This document shows positions 10,350 through 19,664 of a stretch of DNA of 64,000 nt, piece by piece. Position numbers and translations under genes: made by a program. Each line of letters begins with the position of its first letter. Position 1 is the first letter of the stretch. The notes below the pieces were generated by a model that ran no database searches, was not told the DNA's origin, and saw only the letters and a list, made by a program, of their open reading frames with translations. The stretch comes from Maribacter orientalis (GTDB lineage Bacteria; Bacteroidota; Bacteroidia; Flavobacteriales; Flavobacteriaceae), in assembly GCF_900109345.1 (NCBI RefSeq), contig NZ_FNZN01000002.1, forward strand, positions 1-64,000, given 5' to 3'.

Positions 10350-11042
10350 ATGAAAACTAAGTTACTTCTTATACTATTTTTTTTACTTGGCATAATTTCA
10401 CTTACCGCTCAAGACAATTGTAGCAAATTCTATCCTATGACAGAAGGTGTTGCTATGGAATACACCAATTATAACAAGAAAGGTAAAGTTGAAGGTATAA
10501 GCTCATACAAGGTTATTGAAACAAATACAGTGGGTAATACTACCAACGCGACAATGGCCATCAATCTTAAAGACGAAAAAGGTAAAGAAATTTATAACAC
10601 CGACTATAAGTTATCATGTACTGGAAACATGGTTACATTAGATTACGAATCTTTATTACCGAGCGATATGATGAAACAATATGGTGATATGGATATCGAA
10701 ATTAGTGGTAATGATATTGAAATACCTAATGATTTAAGCGTTGGTCAAAATCTAAATGATGCCAATGTGACCATGAAAATTGGCATGAGCGGTATTAATA
10801 TGAATATCGCAGTAGATATGTTAAACAGAAAAGTTGAGAAAAAAGAAAGCGTTACTACACCTGCAGGAACTTATGATTGTTACGTTGTATACAGCGAAAA
10901 TCAATCTAAGATGATGATGGCAAATCAAGTTTACCCTTCAAGGGTATGGCTAGCAGAAGGTGTAGGTATGGTAAAACAAGAAACTTATAAGAAAAATGGA
11001 GATTTAATGAGCAGTACTTTGCTCACTGCTTATAGTAATTAA
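10350..11042 (+). CDS. TapB-like secreted protein (DUF3108-like)
   Basis: 230 residues from the ATG at 10350; an in-frame TTG two codons earlier is less likely. Signal peptide about 1-20 ending LTAQD. The mature protein has a 'FYPMTEGVAMEYTNY' opening and a 'TPAGTYDCYVV' strand, both typical of flavobacterial TapB/DUF3108-like beta-rich proteins. No enzymatic motif is apparent. A strong terminator follows directly, so it is the last gene of its unit. Confidence 0.55.
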   Translation: MKTKLLLILFFLLGIISLTAQDNCSKFYPMTEGVAMEYTNYNKKGKVEGISSYKVIETNTVGNTTNATMAINLKDEKGKEIYNTDYKLSCTGNMVTLDYESLLPSDMMKQYGDMDIEISGNDIEIPNDLSVGQNLNDANVTMKIGMSGINMNIAVDMLNRKVEKKESVTTPAGTYDCYVVYSENQSKMMMANQVYPSRVWLAEGVGMVKQETYKKNGDLMSSTLLTAYSN

Positions 11043-11062
11043 TAACCAATCCGATTTTTAAT

Positions 11063-11093
11063 AAAAACCGAAGCTTAGGCTTCGGTTTTTATT
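11063..11093 (+). terminator. Intrinsic terminator
   Basis: AAAAACCGAAGC (11063-11074), loop TTAG, GCTTCGGTTTTT (11079-11090): a 12-bp perfect stem with a T-run. It separates the TapB-like gene from the hybrid kinase 20 bp further on. Confidence 0.92.
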
Positions 11094-11108
11094 CTTAAAA
11101 CAAATCGT

Positions 11109-13988
11109 ATGGCATATCAAAACTATATGGAATTTCTTTTAAATATACCGAACATTTTAAAGAGTAAAACTTGTCTCATCAACTTGGTCTTCCTTTTGCA
11201 CTTAGCTTCGTATGGACAAGATATGACGCTAACCGAACACCATCAAAAAGCTCTTGAAAAATCAGATGCCTTTTATCGAAAACAGCTTTACGACAGTGCC
11301 CATTATTATGCGACTATCAATTATAAGGCTCTTGACCATATTGCGCAAGATACCTTTGTAGTAAGTGCTTTATTACAGCTCATCAAAACCTCCCATAAAA
11401 TTCCCTTTGAAGACCGAAAGGCATACTGTAGCATGGTAGAGCAAAAGGCAATTGAAAATAATCAAAAAAATCACCTCATCGATCTTTACAAAACCATGGG
11501 AGACCTCTATTTTGAAAAACAAAATTTTGTCGATGCCATCCCCTATTACTTAAAAGTGGATTCTATATCCAAAAGTTATGGTATTAGAAATAAGACCGTC
11601 ATTGGCGCTATGCTCAATCGTGCCGAAATATCAAAATTATCATTTACCTACGAAACCACCAATATGGCGCATAGCCTGCTCTATGAGGCCTTGGATATTG
11701 CTAAGGAGATAAAGGCCGTTGAAAGTGAGCATCTGACCTATATTCAACTGGCAGACATCAATCAAATGATAAGGGAATTTAAAGAAGCCAAAAAATATAT
11801 TGATTTGGCCCTACCCTATTTTAAAAAGCAGGGCAATGATATTAAAGTCGTGCGAACTCTGTTGATGAAGTCAGCATATTATATGGGCGTTGATAGCCTG
11901 AACAGAGCGGAAGAGACCCATTTGGAAAGTATTGCCTACCTCACTAACAAAGACCTTACCCTTGACCAAGCAAAGGCAGTCTATTATTATGGGAATTTTT
12001 TAAGAAGGAAAAAAAGTGCGTATGCCAAAGCCATCACACAATTGGAAATTGCAAAAGATTTGTTCCAAAAAGCGAACAAGGACAGTATTGAACTGTACCA
12101 TCGTACCCTACGGGATTTGGCTTTTTGCAACCATCAATTGGGCCATTATAAAGAAGCTAGTGAATATTATCAGGCAGCCTATGACCTTAAAATAGATTTG
12201 CTCGAAAAATTCAATAGAAGCTCATCCAAAACCCTGGAGGCCCAATACCAGAACGGAAAAAAAGAACAGGAAATTGCTCTATTATCCTCACAAAAAGAGC
12301 TGGCCGAGCAACAGAAAAAAAGTCAACAGAATATTCTAATGGGGGTACTGGGAATGACCTCCTTGGCCGGCTTGTTCGTTTTTGTACTCTTTAAAAACCG
12401 CGCCAAAACAAGTGCCAAACTGAGGGAATTGGACGCCTTAAAGACCAATTTCTTTGCGAACATTTCGCATGAATTCAGAACCCCGCTCACCTTAATATCT
12501 TCCCCTATTGAAACGACTCTGGAGGAAACGGACCTGCCTACTGAAAAAAGAAAGCATTTTGAAATGGCCTCAAGGAATACCAAAAGGCTATTGTCCCTTG
12601 TGAATCAACTGCTCGACATTTCCAAAATAGATAGTGGGACCTTAAAACTTCAGCTGGAAAAAGGGAAGCCAGCACAGTTAATAACGGCATGGGGCGAATC
12701 TTTTTCATACTTGGCAAAACAAAAGAACATTGCATTTAGAATTACAGCCTCAGATAAGGATAAAGAAGGTTGGTTCGATAGGGATGCTCTCGAAAAAATT
12801 GCGGTCAATCTTTTGGGTAATGCCATAAAATATGTCCCAGAAAATGGTGAAATTGAAGTAAAAGTTTCATGCTCCAAAGACCAGATCGATTTGGAGGTTC
12901 GTAATACCGGAAAAGGACTCACCCAACAGCAAATAAAGACCATTTTTGATCGCTTTTACCAAACCGATGGCTTCAACGATGGAGTGGGCATAGGCCTTTC
13001 CTTGGTAAAGGAACTGACAGCGCTACACAAGGGCACCATCAAAGTATCGCAAGAAGAAGATCGGTGGACCACCTTTTTGGTGCAATTATGTACCGATAAA
13101 AAACAGTTTAAAAATGCGGTCATTATAGATGCTGGGGCGGGACAGGAAATAAAGCAGTTTAAGGCGGACATTACACAAGTCCCTCAATCCGTTCCAGAAA
13201 TATCGGAAGATGGTTTGCCCATTTTATTGGTGGTGGAAGACAACCCCGATGTTCAGTTGCTCTTGTACGATACGTTCAAAACTACCTTTAAGGTCATAAC
13301 CGCCAACCATGGAGAAGAAGGAATTAAAAAAGCCTTGAAATATGTTCCCGATATCATTGTTTCCGATGTCATGATGCCCGTTAAAGATGGCATTGAACTA
13401 ACCAAAACATTGAAAAAAGATGAACGCACTAGCCATATCCCAATTGTATTGCTAACAGCAAAAGCGGGAGATGAAAACAAGTTGGTGGGGATAGAAATGG
13501 GCGCAGACGATTATATCACCAAGCCCTTTAATCAAAAAATCCTGAAGTCGAAGGTGAACAATCTCATCGCCCTTAGGATAAAACTGCAAGCCAGATATAG
13601 CCAGGAAGTCGTATTAAGGCCCAAGGATATTGCCATTACTTCGGTCGACGAACGCTTTCTTGAAAAAGTACAAGCGGTATTGGATGTACACTTAACGGAA
13701 TCTACTTTTACTGTTGCGGCCTTTAGCAAGGCAGTGCATATGAGCCGTATGCAGCTCCATAGAAAATTAAAAGCCCTTACGGGTTTATCCGCTTCAGAAT
13801 TTGTTCGTTCGCAGCGCCTCAAACTGTCCACGCAAATTTTAGGGCAATCCGATATCAATATCTCAGAGGTTGGCTATAGTGTTGGTTTCAATGACCCTGC
13901 TTATTTTACCAAATGTTTTAGGGAAACGTATTCCTGCACCCCTTCCGAGTACGGTAATCGGACAAAATTCAAGGCGAAAACCCCATAA
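11109..13988 (+). CDS. Hybrid histidine kinase with TPR sensor, receiver and AraC DNA-binding domain
   Basis: 959 residues; combines sensor kinase and transcription factor in one chain. Parts in order: signal region about 15-38; TPR repeats about 45-385; membrane segment about 412-430 (ILMGVLGMTSLAGLFVF); HisKA with phospho-acceptor His in FFANISHEFRTPLT (about 455); HATPase with NLLGNAIKYV and GVGIGLSLVKEL; receiver with VVEDNPD, phospho-acceptor SDVMMP and LTAK, KPF (about 703-820); AraC-type double HTH (about 860-955). The TPRs sit between the signal region and the membrane helix, so they should be periplasmic. It starts a unit facing the secreted-protein genes at 14115-18933, which are its likely targets. 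ATG 11127 is an alternative start. Confidence 0.9.
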   Translation: MAYQNYMEFLLNIPNILKSKTCLINLVFLLHLASYGQDMTLTEHHQKALEKSDAFYRKQLYDSAHYYATINYKALDHIAQDTFVVSALLQLIKTSHKIPFEDRKAYCSMVEQKAIENNQKNHLIDLYKTMGDLYFEKQNFVDAIPYYLKVDSISKSYGIRNKTVIGAMLNRAEISKLSFTYETTNMAHSLLYEALDIAKEIKAVESEHLTYIQLADINQMIREFKEAKKYIDLALPYFKKQGNDIKVVRTLLMKSAYYMGVDSLNRAEETHLESIAYLTNKDLTLDQAKAVYYYGNFLRRKKSAYAKAITQLEIAKDLFQKANKDSIELYHRTLRDLAFCNHQLGHYKEASEYYQAAYDLKIDLLEKFNRSSSKTLEAQYQNGKKEQEIALLSSQKELAEQQKKSQQNILMGVLGMTSLAGLFVFVLFKNRAKTSAKLRELDALKTNFFANISHEFRTPLTLISSPIETTLEETDLPTEKRKHFEMASRNTKRLLSLVNQLLDISKIDSGTLKLQLEKGKPAQLITAWGESFSYLAKQKNIAFRITASDKDKEGWFDRDALEKIAVNLLGNAIKYVPENGEIEVKVSCSKDQIDLEVRNTGKGLTQQQIKTIFDRFYQTDGFNDGVGIGLSLVKELTALHKGTIKVSQEEDRWTTFLVQLCTDKKQFKNAVIIDAGAGQEIKQFKADITQVPQSVPEISEDGLPILLVVEDNPDVQLLLYDTFKTTFKVITANHGEEGIKKALKYVPDIIVSDVMMPVKDGIELTKTLKKDERTSHIPIVLLTAKAGDENKLVGIEMGADDYITKPFNQKILKSKVNNLIALRIKLQARYSQEVVLRPKDIAITSVDERFLEKVQAVLDVHLTESTFTVAAFSKAVHMSRMQLHRKLKALTGLSASEFVRSQRLKLSTQILGQSDINISEVGYSVGFNDPAYFTKCFRETYSCTPSEYGNRTKFKAKTP

Positions 13989-14008
13989 ATAAAGGGCCTT
14001 CTGGCCAT

Positions 14009-14036
14009 GTTACATAATTTATAGCTTCTGTTACAT
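14009..14036 (+). promoter_or_regulatory. GTTACAT direct repeats 21 bp apart (candidate operator)
   Basis: GTTACAT at 14009-14015 and again at 14030-14036, exactly 21 bp start to start, so on the same DNA face. A wider inverted pair CCATGTT (14005-14011) and AACATGG (14056-14062) encloses them. AraC-family dimers typically bind direct repeats with this spacing. The site lies between the AraC-tailed kinase and the operon that follows. Confidence 0.4.
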
Positions 14037-14114
14037 CGTTCATGATCCTTTTAGGAACATGGTACTACCTTCATTCTTATAGAAAGAGACTCCCCCAACT
14101 GTAATCTAAAAGTG

Positions 14115-14270
14115 ATGAAGCAAAAGCAAGATGGTCTTGAAGGCACACTTGATCATGTCCCCGAAAACCAAATTTACCTGAACATCAACTATTTGGAGGA
14201 TGGGCAATATCGCCTGAACATTATGCACAAAAACAAGGTTATTAAGCACACCACTTTTAAAAAGAAATAA
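14115..14270 (+). CDS. 51-residue hypothetical protein
   Basis: A small ORF (ATG 14115, TAA 14268-14270) starting MKQKQDGLEG and ending KHTTFKKK. The middle, YLNINYLEDGQYRLNI, alternates hydrophobic and polar residues as a short beta-hairpin would. No signal peptide. It opens the run of same-strand genes after the hybrid kinase, 37 bp before the next gene. Translation is likely from its position and coding character, but I do not recognise a family. Confidence 0.5.
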   Translation: MKQKQDGLEGTLDHVPENQIYLNINYLEDGQYRLNIMHKNKVIKHTTFKKK

Positions 14271-14307
14271 TAAGGGCAACAAAAATAAATATGCAAAAAC
14301 AAGAACG

Positions 14308-14652
14308 ATGAAAACATTAAAAACATTCCTTTTAGTAGCCTGTGTGGGCGCTCTTGCCACAGTCCAGGCACAGACCAATCCAAAACTGCAAACGCCGGTC
14401 ACCAATAATTTCCTAGACCTGCAGGCAGGCGAGCTCGGCGATATTTTTGGCGATTCACTTACGGGGGGTAAAGGCAAGGTCACCAATTATTTGGAACTGG
14501 TAGAAAAAAGCGATAGACCCGAAGCGGAAAAGAAACAACTGAGAGAGGCGTACTTCCTTTATTCAAAAGCGTTGGATGCCAAGGGCAAAGATTCCTTGCA
14601 AACGGTCCTTAGCAAACAGTTTTTGACCACCAAAAAAGACACCATTAAATAG
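14308..14652 (+). CDS. Small secreted protein, unknown function
   Basis: 114 residues with a clear signal peptide (MKTLKTFLLVACVGALATVQAQ, cleavage after AQA-type site near residue 20). The mature part is charged and probably helical (residues 65-110). No known domain recognised. Same strand and spacing (39 bp) as the next lipoprotein gene, suggesting an operon. Codon use with many GGC, CTG and GCC codons looks like the hybrid kinase and unlike the AT-rich genes further left. Confidence 0.6.
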   Translation: MKTLKTFLLVACVGALATVQAQTNPKLQTPVTNNFLDLQAGELGDIFGDSLTGGKGKVTNYLELVEKSDRPEAEKKQLREAYFLYSKALDAKGKDSLQTVLSKQFLTTKKDTIK

Positions 14653-14691
14653 ATGCCCCCAACGAAAACAATACTTTAAAAATAGAATACG

Positions 14692-15306
14692 ATGCAAAAA
14701 ACAATAGGTAGTGCATTAATGCTTTTGGCAGTTATCTCCTGTGGGGAAACTGCGGAAAAGAAGGTCGACCAGAACACCAATCAAACCAGCCCTAAAAATG
14801 AAGAAAGCGGTAAGGTATTGCCTAGTGGCGATTACAGCTCTCTCCTGCTAAACTATGAATGTGACATGGATGCTGCGGAAGTCGCCAGAGTGCTCAATAT
14901 CCCTGAAACAGATGTTAGTATTCCAGAATTTACCCAGGCGGGCAACTGTAGTTTTGAAATTAAAGGGTTTGGCGAAAATGCCTTAGGTGGAACGATTCTG
15001 TCATGGGGTGCTACGCCATTTAGCAAAGCAGATAGCAAAAAAGAAATTCAAAGTGCTTTAAAAGACAAAGAGAAAAACGAAAATATCTTCGGCATGGACA
15101 TCGAACTCAGTGAAACAGGGGATTGCTATATACGAATCTTACCACATGTTGGTCGCGTTATCATATACAACGAGAACTACGACCACGCCTTCTTTTTTAC
15201 TTATTCTCAAAGGGGAATTTACAAGAGAACCGAGGAAGAACACGCCGCATTGGGAGCGAAAACCATTGCACTGGCCAATTATTTATTGAAAAAACATAAA
15301 AGATAA
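14692..15306 (+). CDS. Lipoprotein, unknown function
   Basis: 204 residues. Lipoprotein signal with Cys in AVISCGET (Cys about 17). The mature part has two separated Cys-containing segments (NYECDMD, AGNCSFE) and another Cys at DCYIRI, so disulfides are possible. No family recognised. It lies 11 bp upstream of the next gene, so the two are likely co-transcribed and perhaps co-translated. Confidence 0.62.
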   Translation: MQKTIGSALMLLAVISCGETAEKKVDQNTNQTSPKNEESGKVLPSGDYSSLLLNYECDMDAAEVARVLNIPETDVSIPEFTQAGNCSFEIKGFGENALGGTILSWGATPFSKADSKKEIQSALKDKEKNENIFGMDIELSETGDCYIRILPHVGRVIIYNENYDHAFFFTYSQRGIYKRTEEEHAALGAKTIALANYLLKKHKR

Positions 15307-15317
15307 ATCTATTCCCA

Positions 15318-17522
15318 ATGAAAGAGGTGAAAAATATATGGATGGGCACAATACTGGTTTTTGTGTTATCATCAAGTGCTTTTGCTCAAAATAAAAAAAT
15401 ACTAATCCCAGAATTAGATGCTAAGAAAAACACTTACATCTTAAAATTCACTCCCGATCCCCAGAATGAAAAAGTTATTTCAGCTTATATGGAAGGGGAA
15501 ACAGAATTAGATAGTTTAAGATTTAAGGCAGAAATTTCAAAAGTTGTAGAGCGAGTTATGGTAACCGTTATAACTAAAGATCCGAGTCAAGAAATAAAAA
15601 TAGACATCGTAAAAAACAATTGGCACGATGTTAAAAGAAGTGGTAAGACAACAAATGGTATTTATCAGATTTCATTTGATACTGCCGAAAAATTCGGGAT
15701 AGTTCTTACCAGTTCGGACAGTAAGGTGCCATTTAACCTAGGAGTATGGACCAGTGGGGCAATTATACCGAAATCAAATTTATTTTATGCAGTAAATAAC
15801 TCAAATTCGGTAGTAAATACGAATTTAATATCAAGTGAGGATACAGAACAAGTTGAAAATAATGGAAGTCAAGAAAATAATAAAACGCTATACTATATAG
15901 TAGCATTGCTGGCTATAATAGTGATTTTATTGGTCTTTATTTTATTAAAAAAGAAGTCTAATAAAAGCAGTCTGCTACTTATACTATTTCTTTTAAGCCA
16001 AACAATAATTTATAGCAATGCCAGGAGATCAAGTTCCGGGGGTTTTCAACAAGCAATAGTGAATGCAATGAAAAATAGCGATGAATTTATGGAGGTAATC
16101 TTTAAAATGGATGACTATGCCAGTGCATTAAATGCACTTCAACAAGGAATGGACGATATGAAAAACTATCTGGATGAAATGGATAAAGATTCGAAAGTCG
16201 ATATGGATCCCGCCGGTCAACCTAGCTTACCTTCCTCTTGCTTAAGCTCGTACACCAATCGCGATCCAAATATCCAAGAATCAGATGGAAATGAGAATGA
16301 TGTCATTGAGAATGAAAACGACGATACTAATTTTAATGATTCGGCAAACGAAGGATCTAACCGTCAGAATGAAAACCAACCTATTGTAGCCTCTGGAAAC
16401 AACGCTAATGACAAACCTGATAATGGTCCGGGTGTATTACAAAATCCAGGGAATTCAAAACCACTTCAATTGCCACAATATGATACACAAGGAAACTTGA
16501 AAAACCCGGGAGATTTTCCAAATGCACCCTCAAAAATAAATCCAACAAGCAATTCCCCATTAGAAAACCCGTTTATTGAAGGCGGAACTGAAAGCACCAC
16601 AAAATTAATATCCCCCGAATATGATCGCAACGGTAATCTTAAAGATCCGGGAGATTATCCAAATGCACCTTTAAGGGTTGATCCTGAGACTGGAATTCCA
16701 ATTATGAATCCATTTGTAGACGGTTCGGAAAGTACAAGTGTTCACGTAAGACAACCGAAATATAGTAAAGAAGGCAATCTTATTGATCCTGGTGACTTTC
16801 CTGATGCACCACAAAAGATAGATCCGAATGCACTTAATAGCCAAGTCAATCCATCAACTAACGATGAATCTGAGCAATCGGAAAACAGTATAAAAACAAA
16901 GGCAATTAGCAGTTCAGGAAATGGCGGCACCTCGGGCTCCCCTAACTTGTCTTCCAACAACCCCAATAATACTAGCGGTGGAAATAGTCCTGGTTCTGGA
17001 GGGGGAAGAGGATCAAGAAATCCTGAGGGTGGGAATGGTCCTAATCCTGGAGAAGTAGGAGGACCGGGAAACCCAGGAGATGGAAAGGGTCCTGGTTCTG
17101 GAGGCCCGGGAAGTTCCAGAGGACCAAGAGACAAAGATGATACCGATAAAAAATCAGGTTGTACGTGTTTAGAAAAAGCCTACAAAAAATTAGACAATAG
17201 AAGATTTTTACTAGAACAATTGCGCATTATTACCGCAAATATAGACCGTTACACAGATTATAAAATAAAATTTGGCGATGATGTATCATCAGTACATGGG
17301 GTAGTTGGTATTGTTTGGCAGAATCAGAAAATTGAAATTCTGAAAGCCATGAAGCAATTTGATATCACTTATGAAAAAAAACATGAAGAAATGATAGCTG
17401 ATCTCCATCAAATTCTTCTTGAAATAGATAGATGCGAAGCTATGCTGGGTTTTGAAAATTGGTATAGCAATTCAGGTTTTATCTACTATTCATTTATGAA
17501 GGATAAATATAAAAGAAACTGA
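15318..17522 (+). CDS. Large envelope protein with ~55-residue repeats and Gly/Pro-rich linker
   Basis: 734 residues, no known family. Signal peptide 1-23 (ends SAFAQN). An N-terminal beta-rich region about 25-170 is followed by membrane segment about 192-211 (YYIVALLAIIVILLVFILL) and a second hydrophobic stretch about 218-231. Then about 390-540 comes a three-fold repeat with core YD-GNLKDPGD-PNAP and a trailing NPF-G. A Gly/Pro/Ser-rich linker follows (about 545-610), then a CTCLEK-containing helical domain to the end. Its base composition is more AT-rich than the genes on either side, which suggests a different history. It starts 11 bp after the lipoprotein gene and ends one base before the OmpA-like gene. 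Confidence 0.6.
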   Translation: MKEVKNIWMGTILVFVLSSSAFAQNKKILIPELDAKKNTYILKFTPDPQNEKVISAYMEGETELDSLRFKAEISKVVERVMVTVITKDPSQEIKIDIVKNNWHDVKRSGKTTNGIYQISFDTAEKFGIVLTSSDSKVPFNLGVWTSGAIIPKSNLFYAVNNSNSVVNTNLISSEDTEQVENNGSQENNKTLYYIVALLAIIVILLVFILLKKKSNKSSLLLILFLLSQTIIYSNARRSSSGGFQQAIVNAMKNSDEFMEVIFKMDDYASALNALQQGMDDMKNYLDEMDKDSKVDMDPAGQPSLPSSCLSSYTNRDPNIQESDGNENDVIENENDDTNFNDSANEGSNRQNENQPIVASGNNANDKPDNGPGVLQNPGNSKPLQLPQYDTQGNLKNPGDFPNAPSKINPTSNSPLENPFIEGGTESTTKLISPEYDRNGNLKDPGDYPNAPLRVDPETGIPIMNPFVDGSESTSVHVRQPKYSKEGNLIDPGDFPDAPQKIDPNALNSQVNPSTNDESEQSENSIKTKAISSSGNGGTSGSPNLSSNNPNNTSGGNSPGSGGGRGSRNPEGGNGPNPGEVGGPGNPGDGKGPGSGGPGSSRGPRDKDDTDKKSGCTCLEKAYKKLDNRRFLLEQLRIITANIDRYTDYKIKFGDDVSSVHGVVGIVWQNQKIEILKAMKQFDITYEKKHEEMIADLHQILLEIDRCEAMLGFENWYSNSGFIYYSFMKDKYKRN

Positions 17523-17523
17523 T

Positions 17524-18933
17524 ATGAAAAAGTCAATATTAACAGCTTCACTGATAGTAATATTTAGTTTCTCTTGTAAAAAAGAGCTCAAAAATACCGA
17601 GCCTAATATTGAAACTAAAACTACCCTAGAAAATACCGATGGACCGGTGGATGGCGCTGAACCTGAAATCGATATGGGCGATATTATGAATGTTGTGGGA
17701 GGGCTATTAAACCCGAGCACTGCCCCAGATTCTAACAGCAAAAGCCTGTTCACCCCAAGTGGTGCGCTCAATATAGCCTACCTAAAAAGTGAGGAGGGCA
17801 AGTCGCTTCGCAAGACTTTTGCCGACATCGCAGGGGTCTCCGAGGAGGAAGTGGACCTTTCCCTGACCTTGATGCCCGATGACAATATTGTGAGTGTAAA
17901 ACATGCCGAGGCCATTGAGAAAGATTTGAACAATCCCGAAGTGGAAGCATACATTAAAAGCGGGAAGGCTTCCAACAATTTTTTGGATTTGATCAAGGAA
18001 AGTAAGGAGAAGGCGATGGTGCGCACGGCAAGTTTTAAAAAAAGGGCCCAAAAAGCGAAAGAACAGTTTTATAAAGACAATCCTTCTTGGTTTGCTTTGG
18101 ATGAAACGACTGAAGACACCTTCATCGATTCACGGAAAGAAATGGTTTATTTGCCCTTGGGGAATTTATCCTTTGCAGATTCAGTTATAGTTTTTTCCCC
18201 CGGAGAACCATCGGGCCGCTCGCCCGAAAAAGGTTTAGGTCCTTCGCAAGGGGACGCAAGTCTCCAGACAGATTGCGCCTTATTAGGCCTAGGTGGATCG
18301 GTAATATACTTTTTTAAGGACAATGCGATTACAGATATTAACGGTCCAGATCTTTATGTATTTGAAATGGGACAAAATATAGAAGCAACCAATCTTGAAA
18401 TTTCCAAAGATGGTGTCAATTGGGTCGACCTAGGTAAGATCGAAGGTGGAACAGCTAGTTTAGATATTTCGAATTTTGCAAAAAAAGGTGAACGCTTTAA
18501 TTACATAAGGCTAACCGATCTAAAATCCGGTTTTGGCCCTCCCCCTGGAGCTGATATCGATGCTGTCGCCGCGATTGGAGGTGCCTTGCGCATGAACCTA
18601 GACAGTGCGGTACTCTTTGAAACTGGAAAACATGAACTCAAAGAGGAGGGTAAAATGGCCATCAAGATCCTTGCCGAACAAATGAAAAATTTGCAAAAGG
18701 GCGCCATTACCGTCGAAGGCCATACCGATGATATGGGCAGTGACACCACCAATAAAACCTTATCGCAAAAGCGGGCTGCCAGTGTTGCCGCAGAACTTAA
18801 AAAGGCTATCAACAAGCCTGCTTTTAAATGGAAAGAAGTGGGTTATGGGGAATCCAAACCATTGGTAGAGAACAACTCTGATGAAAACAGGGCAAAGAAC
18901 AGAAGGGTAGAGATTTTGGTGACGCCTTATTGA
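17524..18933 (+). CDS. OmpA-family lipoprotein with discoidin-like middle domain
   Basis: 469 residues. Lipoprotein signal with Cys in FSFSCKKE (about 18). Residues about 205-355 look like a galactose-binding/discoidin-type cell-surface domain (VFSPGEPSG, LGLGGSVIYFF, GPDLYVFEMG, EISKDGVNWVDLG). The C-terminal OmpA domain (about 360-469) shows VEGHTDDMGS, LSQKRAASV and RRVEILV, the peptidoglycan-binding core. It should tether the outer membrane to the cell wall while holding another domain. The ATG follows the previous stop after a single base (TGATATG), so translational coupling is likely. Confidence 0.78.
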   Translation: MKKSILTASLIVIFSFSCKKELKNTEPNIETKTTLENTDGPVDGAEPEIDMGDIMNVVGGLLNPSTAPDSNSKSLFTPSGALNIAYLKSEEGKSLRKTFADIAGVSEEEVDLSLTLMPDDNIVSVKHAEAIEKDLNNPEVEAYIKSGKASNNFLDLIKESKEKAMVRTASFKKRAQKAKEQFYKDNPSWFALDETTEDTFIDSRKEMVYLPLGNLSFADSVIVFSPGEPSGRSPEKGLGPSQGDASLQTDCALLGLGGSVIYFFKDNAITDINGPDLYVFEMGQNIEATNLEISKDGVNWVDLGKIEGGTASLDISNFAKKGERFNYIRLTDLKSGFGPPPGADIDAVAAIGGALRMNLDSAVLFETGKHELKEEGKMAIKILAEQMKNLQKGAITVEGHTDDMGSDTTNKTLSQKRAASVAAELKKAINKPAFKWKEVGYGESKPLVENNSDENRAKNRRVEILVTPY

Positions 18934-18958
18934 TTCATAGAATTTACACTTCGGTTTT

Positions 18959-19660
18959 TTATTCTATCAACTCTGCCTCAAAAAAAGATAAAAAATGACT
19001 GAGAAGTCTTTCTTTCACTTCATTTATATCAATTTCTTTCTTACCTAATTCTACGTTTAAAGAAGTTACTGCCTTGCCTTTAATTCCACAAGGGATCATC
19101 ATATCAAAATATCCTAAATCAGCATTTACGTTTAAAGCAAAACCGTGCATTGTAACCCATCTACTGGCACGAACACCCATGGCGCAAATCTTACGTGCAA
19201 ACGGAGTACCTACATCTAGCCAAACACCTGTTTCTCCTTTAGAACGTTCAGCATTTAATCCATAATCGGCTAAGGTTAGAATAACCATTTCTTCTAAAAA
19301 ACGTAGGTATTTATGAATGTCTGTGAAAAAATTATCCAAATCTAAAATAGGGTATCCAACAATCTGTCCAGGACCATGATATGTGATATCTCCTCCTCTA
19401 TTTATCTTATAAAACGAAGCACCCTTTTCCTCTAAGACCTTTTCATCGACCAGTAAATTAGAAATATCACCACTTTTGCCAAGCGTATACACGTGAGGGT
19501 GTTCAACAAAAATAAAATAGTTAGGAGTATCTATACTTTCCTCTTCTCGCCTATTCTTAATTTTAAGATCGATGATTTCCTTAAAAAGTTTCTCTTGAAA
19601 ATCCCAAGTTTCCTTATAGTCTTTTAACCCTAAATCTTGAAGTTGAACCCTTTTATTCAT
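18959..19660 (-). CDS. lipB: Octanoyltransferase (lipoate biosynthesis)
   Basis: 233 residues from the ATG at 19660; an in-frame TTG at 19675 falls inside the promoter and is rejected. Transfers octanoyl from acyl carrier protein to lipoyl domains. Seen: FVEHPHVYTLGKSG, the family's RGGDITYHGPGQ signature (substrate lysine-lid region), and the catalytic Cys-Lys pair in IPCGIKGKAVTSL near the C-terminus. Convergent with the OmpA-like gene (26 bp between stops). Confidence 0.94.
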   Translation of the reverse strand: MNKRVQLQDLGLKDYKETWDFQEKLFKEIIDLKIKNRREEESIDTPNYFIFVEHPHVYTLGKSGDISNLLVDEKVLEEKGASFYKINRGGDITYHGPGQIVGYPILDLDNFFTDIHKYLRFLEEMVILTLADYGLNAERSKGETGVWLDVGTPFARKICAMGVRASRWVTMHGFALNVNADLGYFDMMIPCGIKGKAVTSLNVELGKKEIDINEVKERLLSHFLSFFEAELIE

Positions 19661-19664
19661 AATA

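Noticed and set aside
12323..13858. Several minus-strand ORFs inside the hybrid kinase gene
   Set aside because: Overlapping antisense frames of a well-supported multidomain protein; no independent coding features.
16742..17134. Pro-rich minus-strand ORF of 130 codons
   Set aside because: It is the complement of the Gly/Pro/Ser repeat region of the plus-strand gene; composition is an artefact of that.
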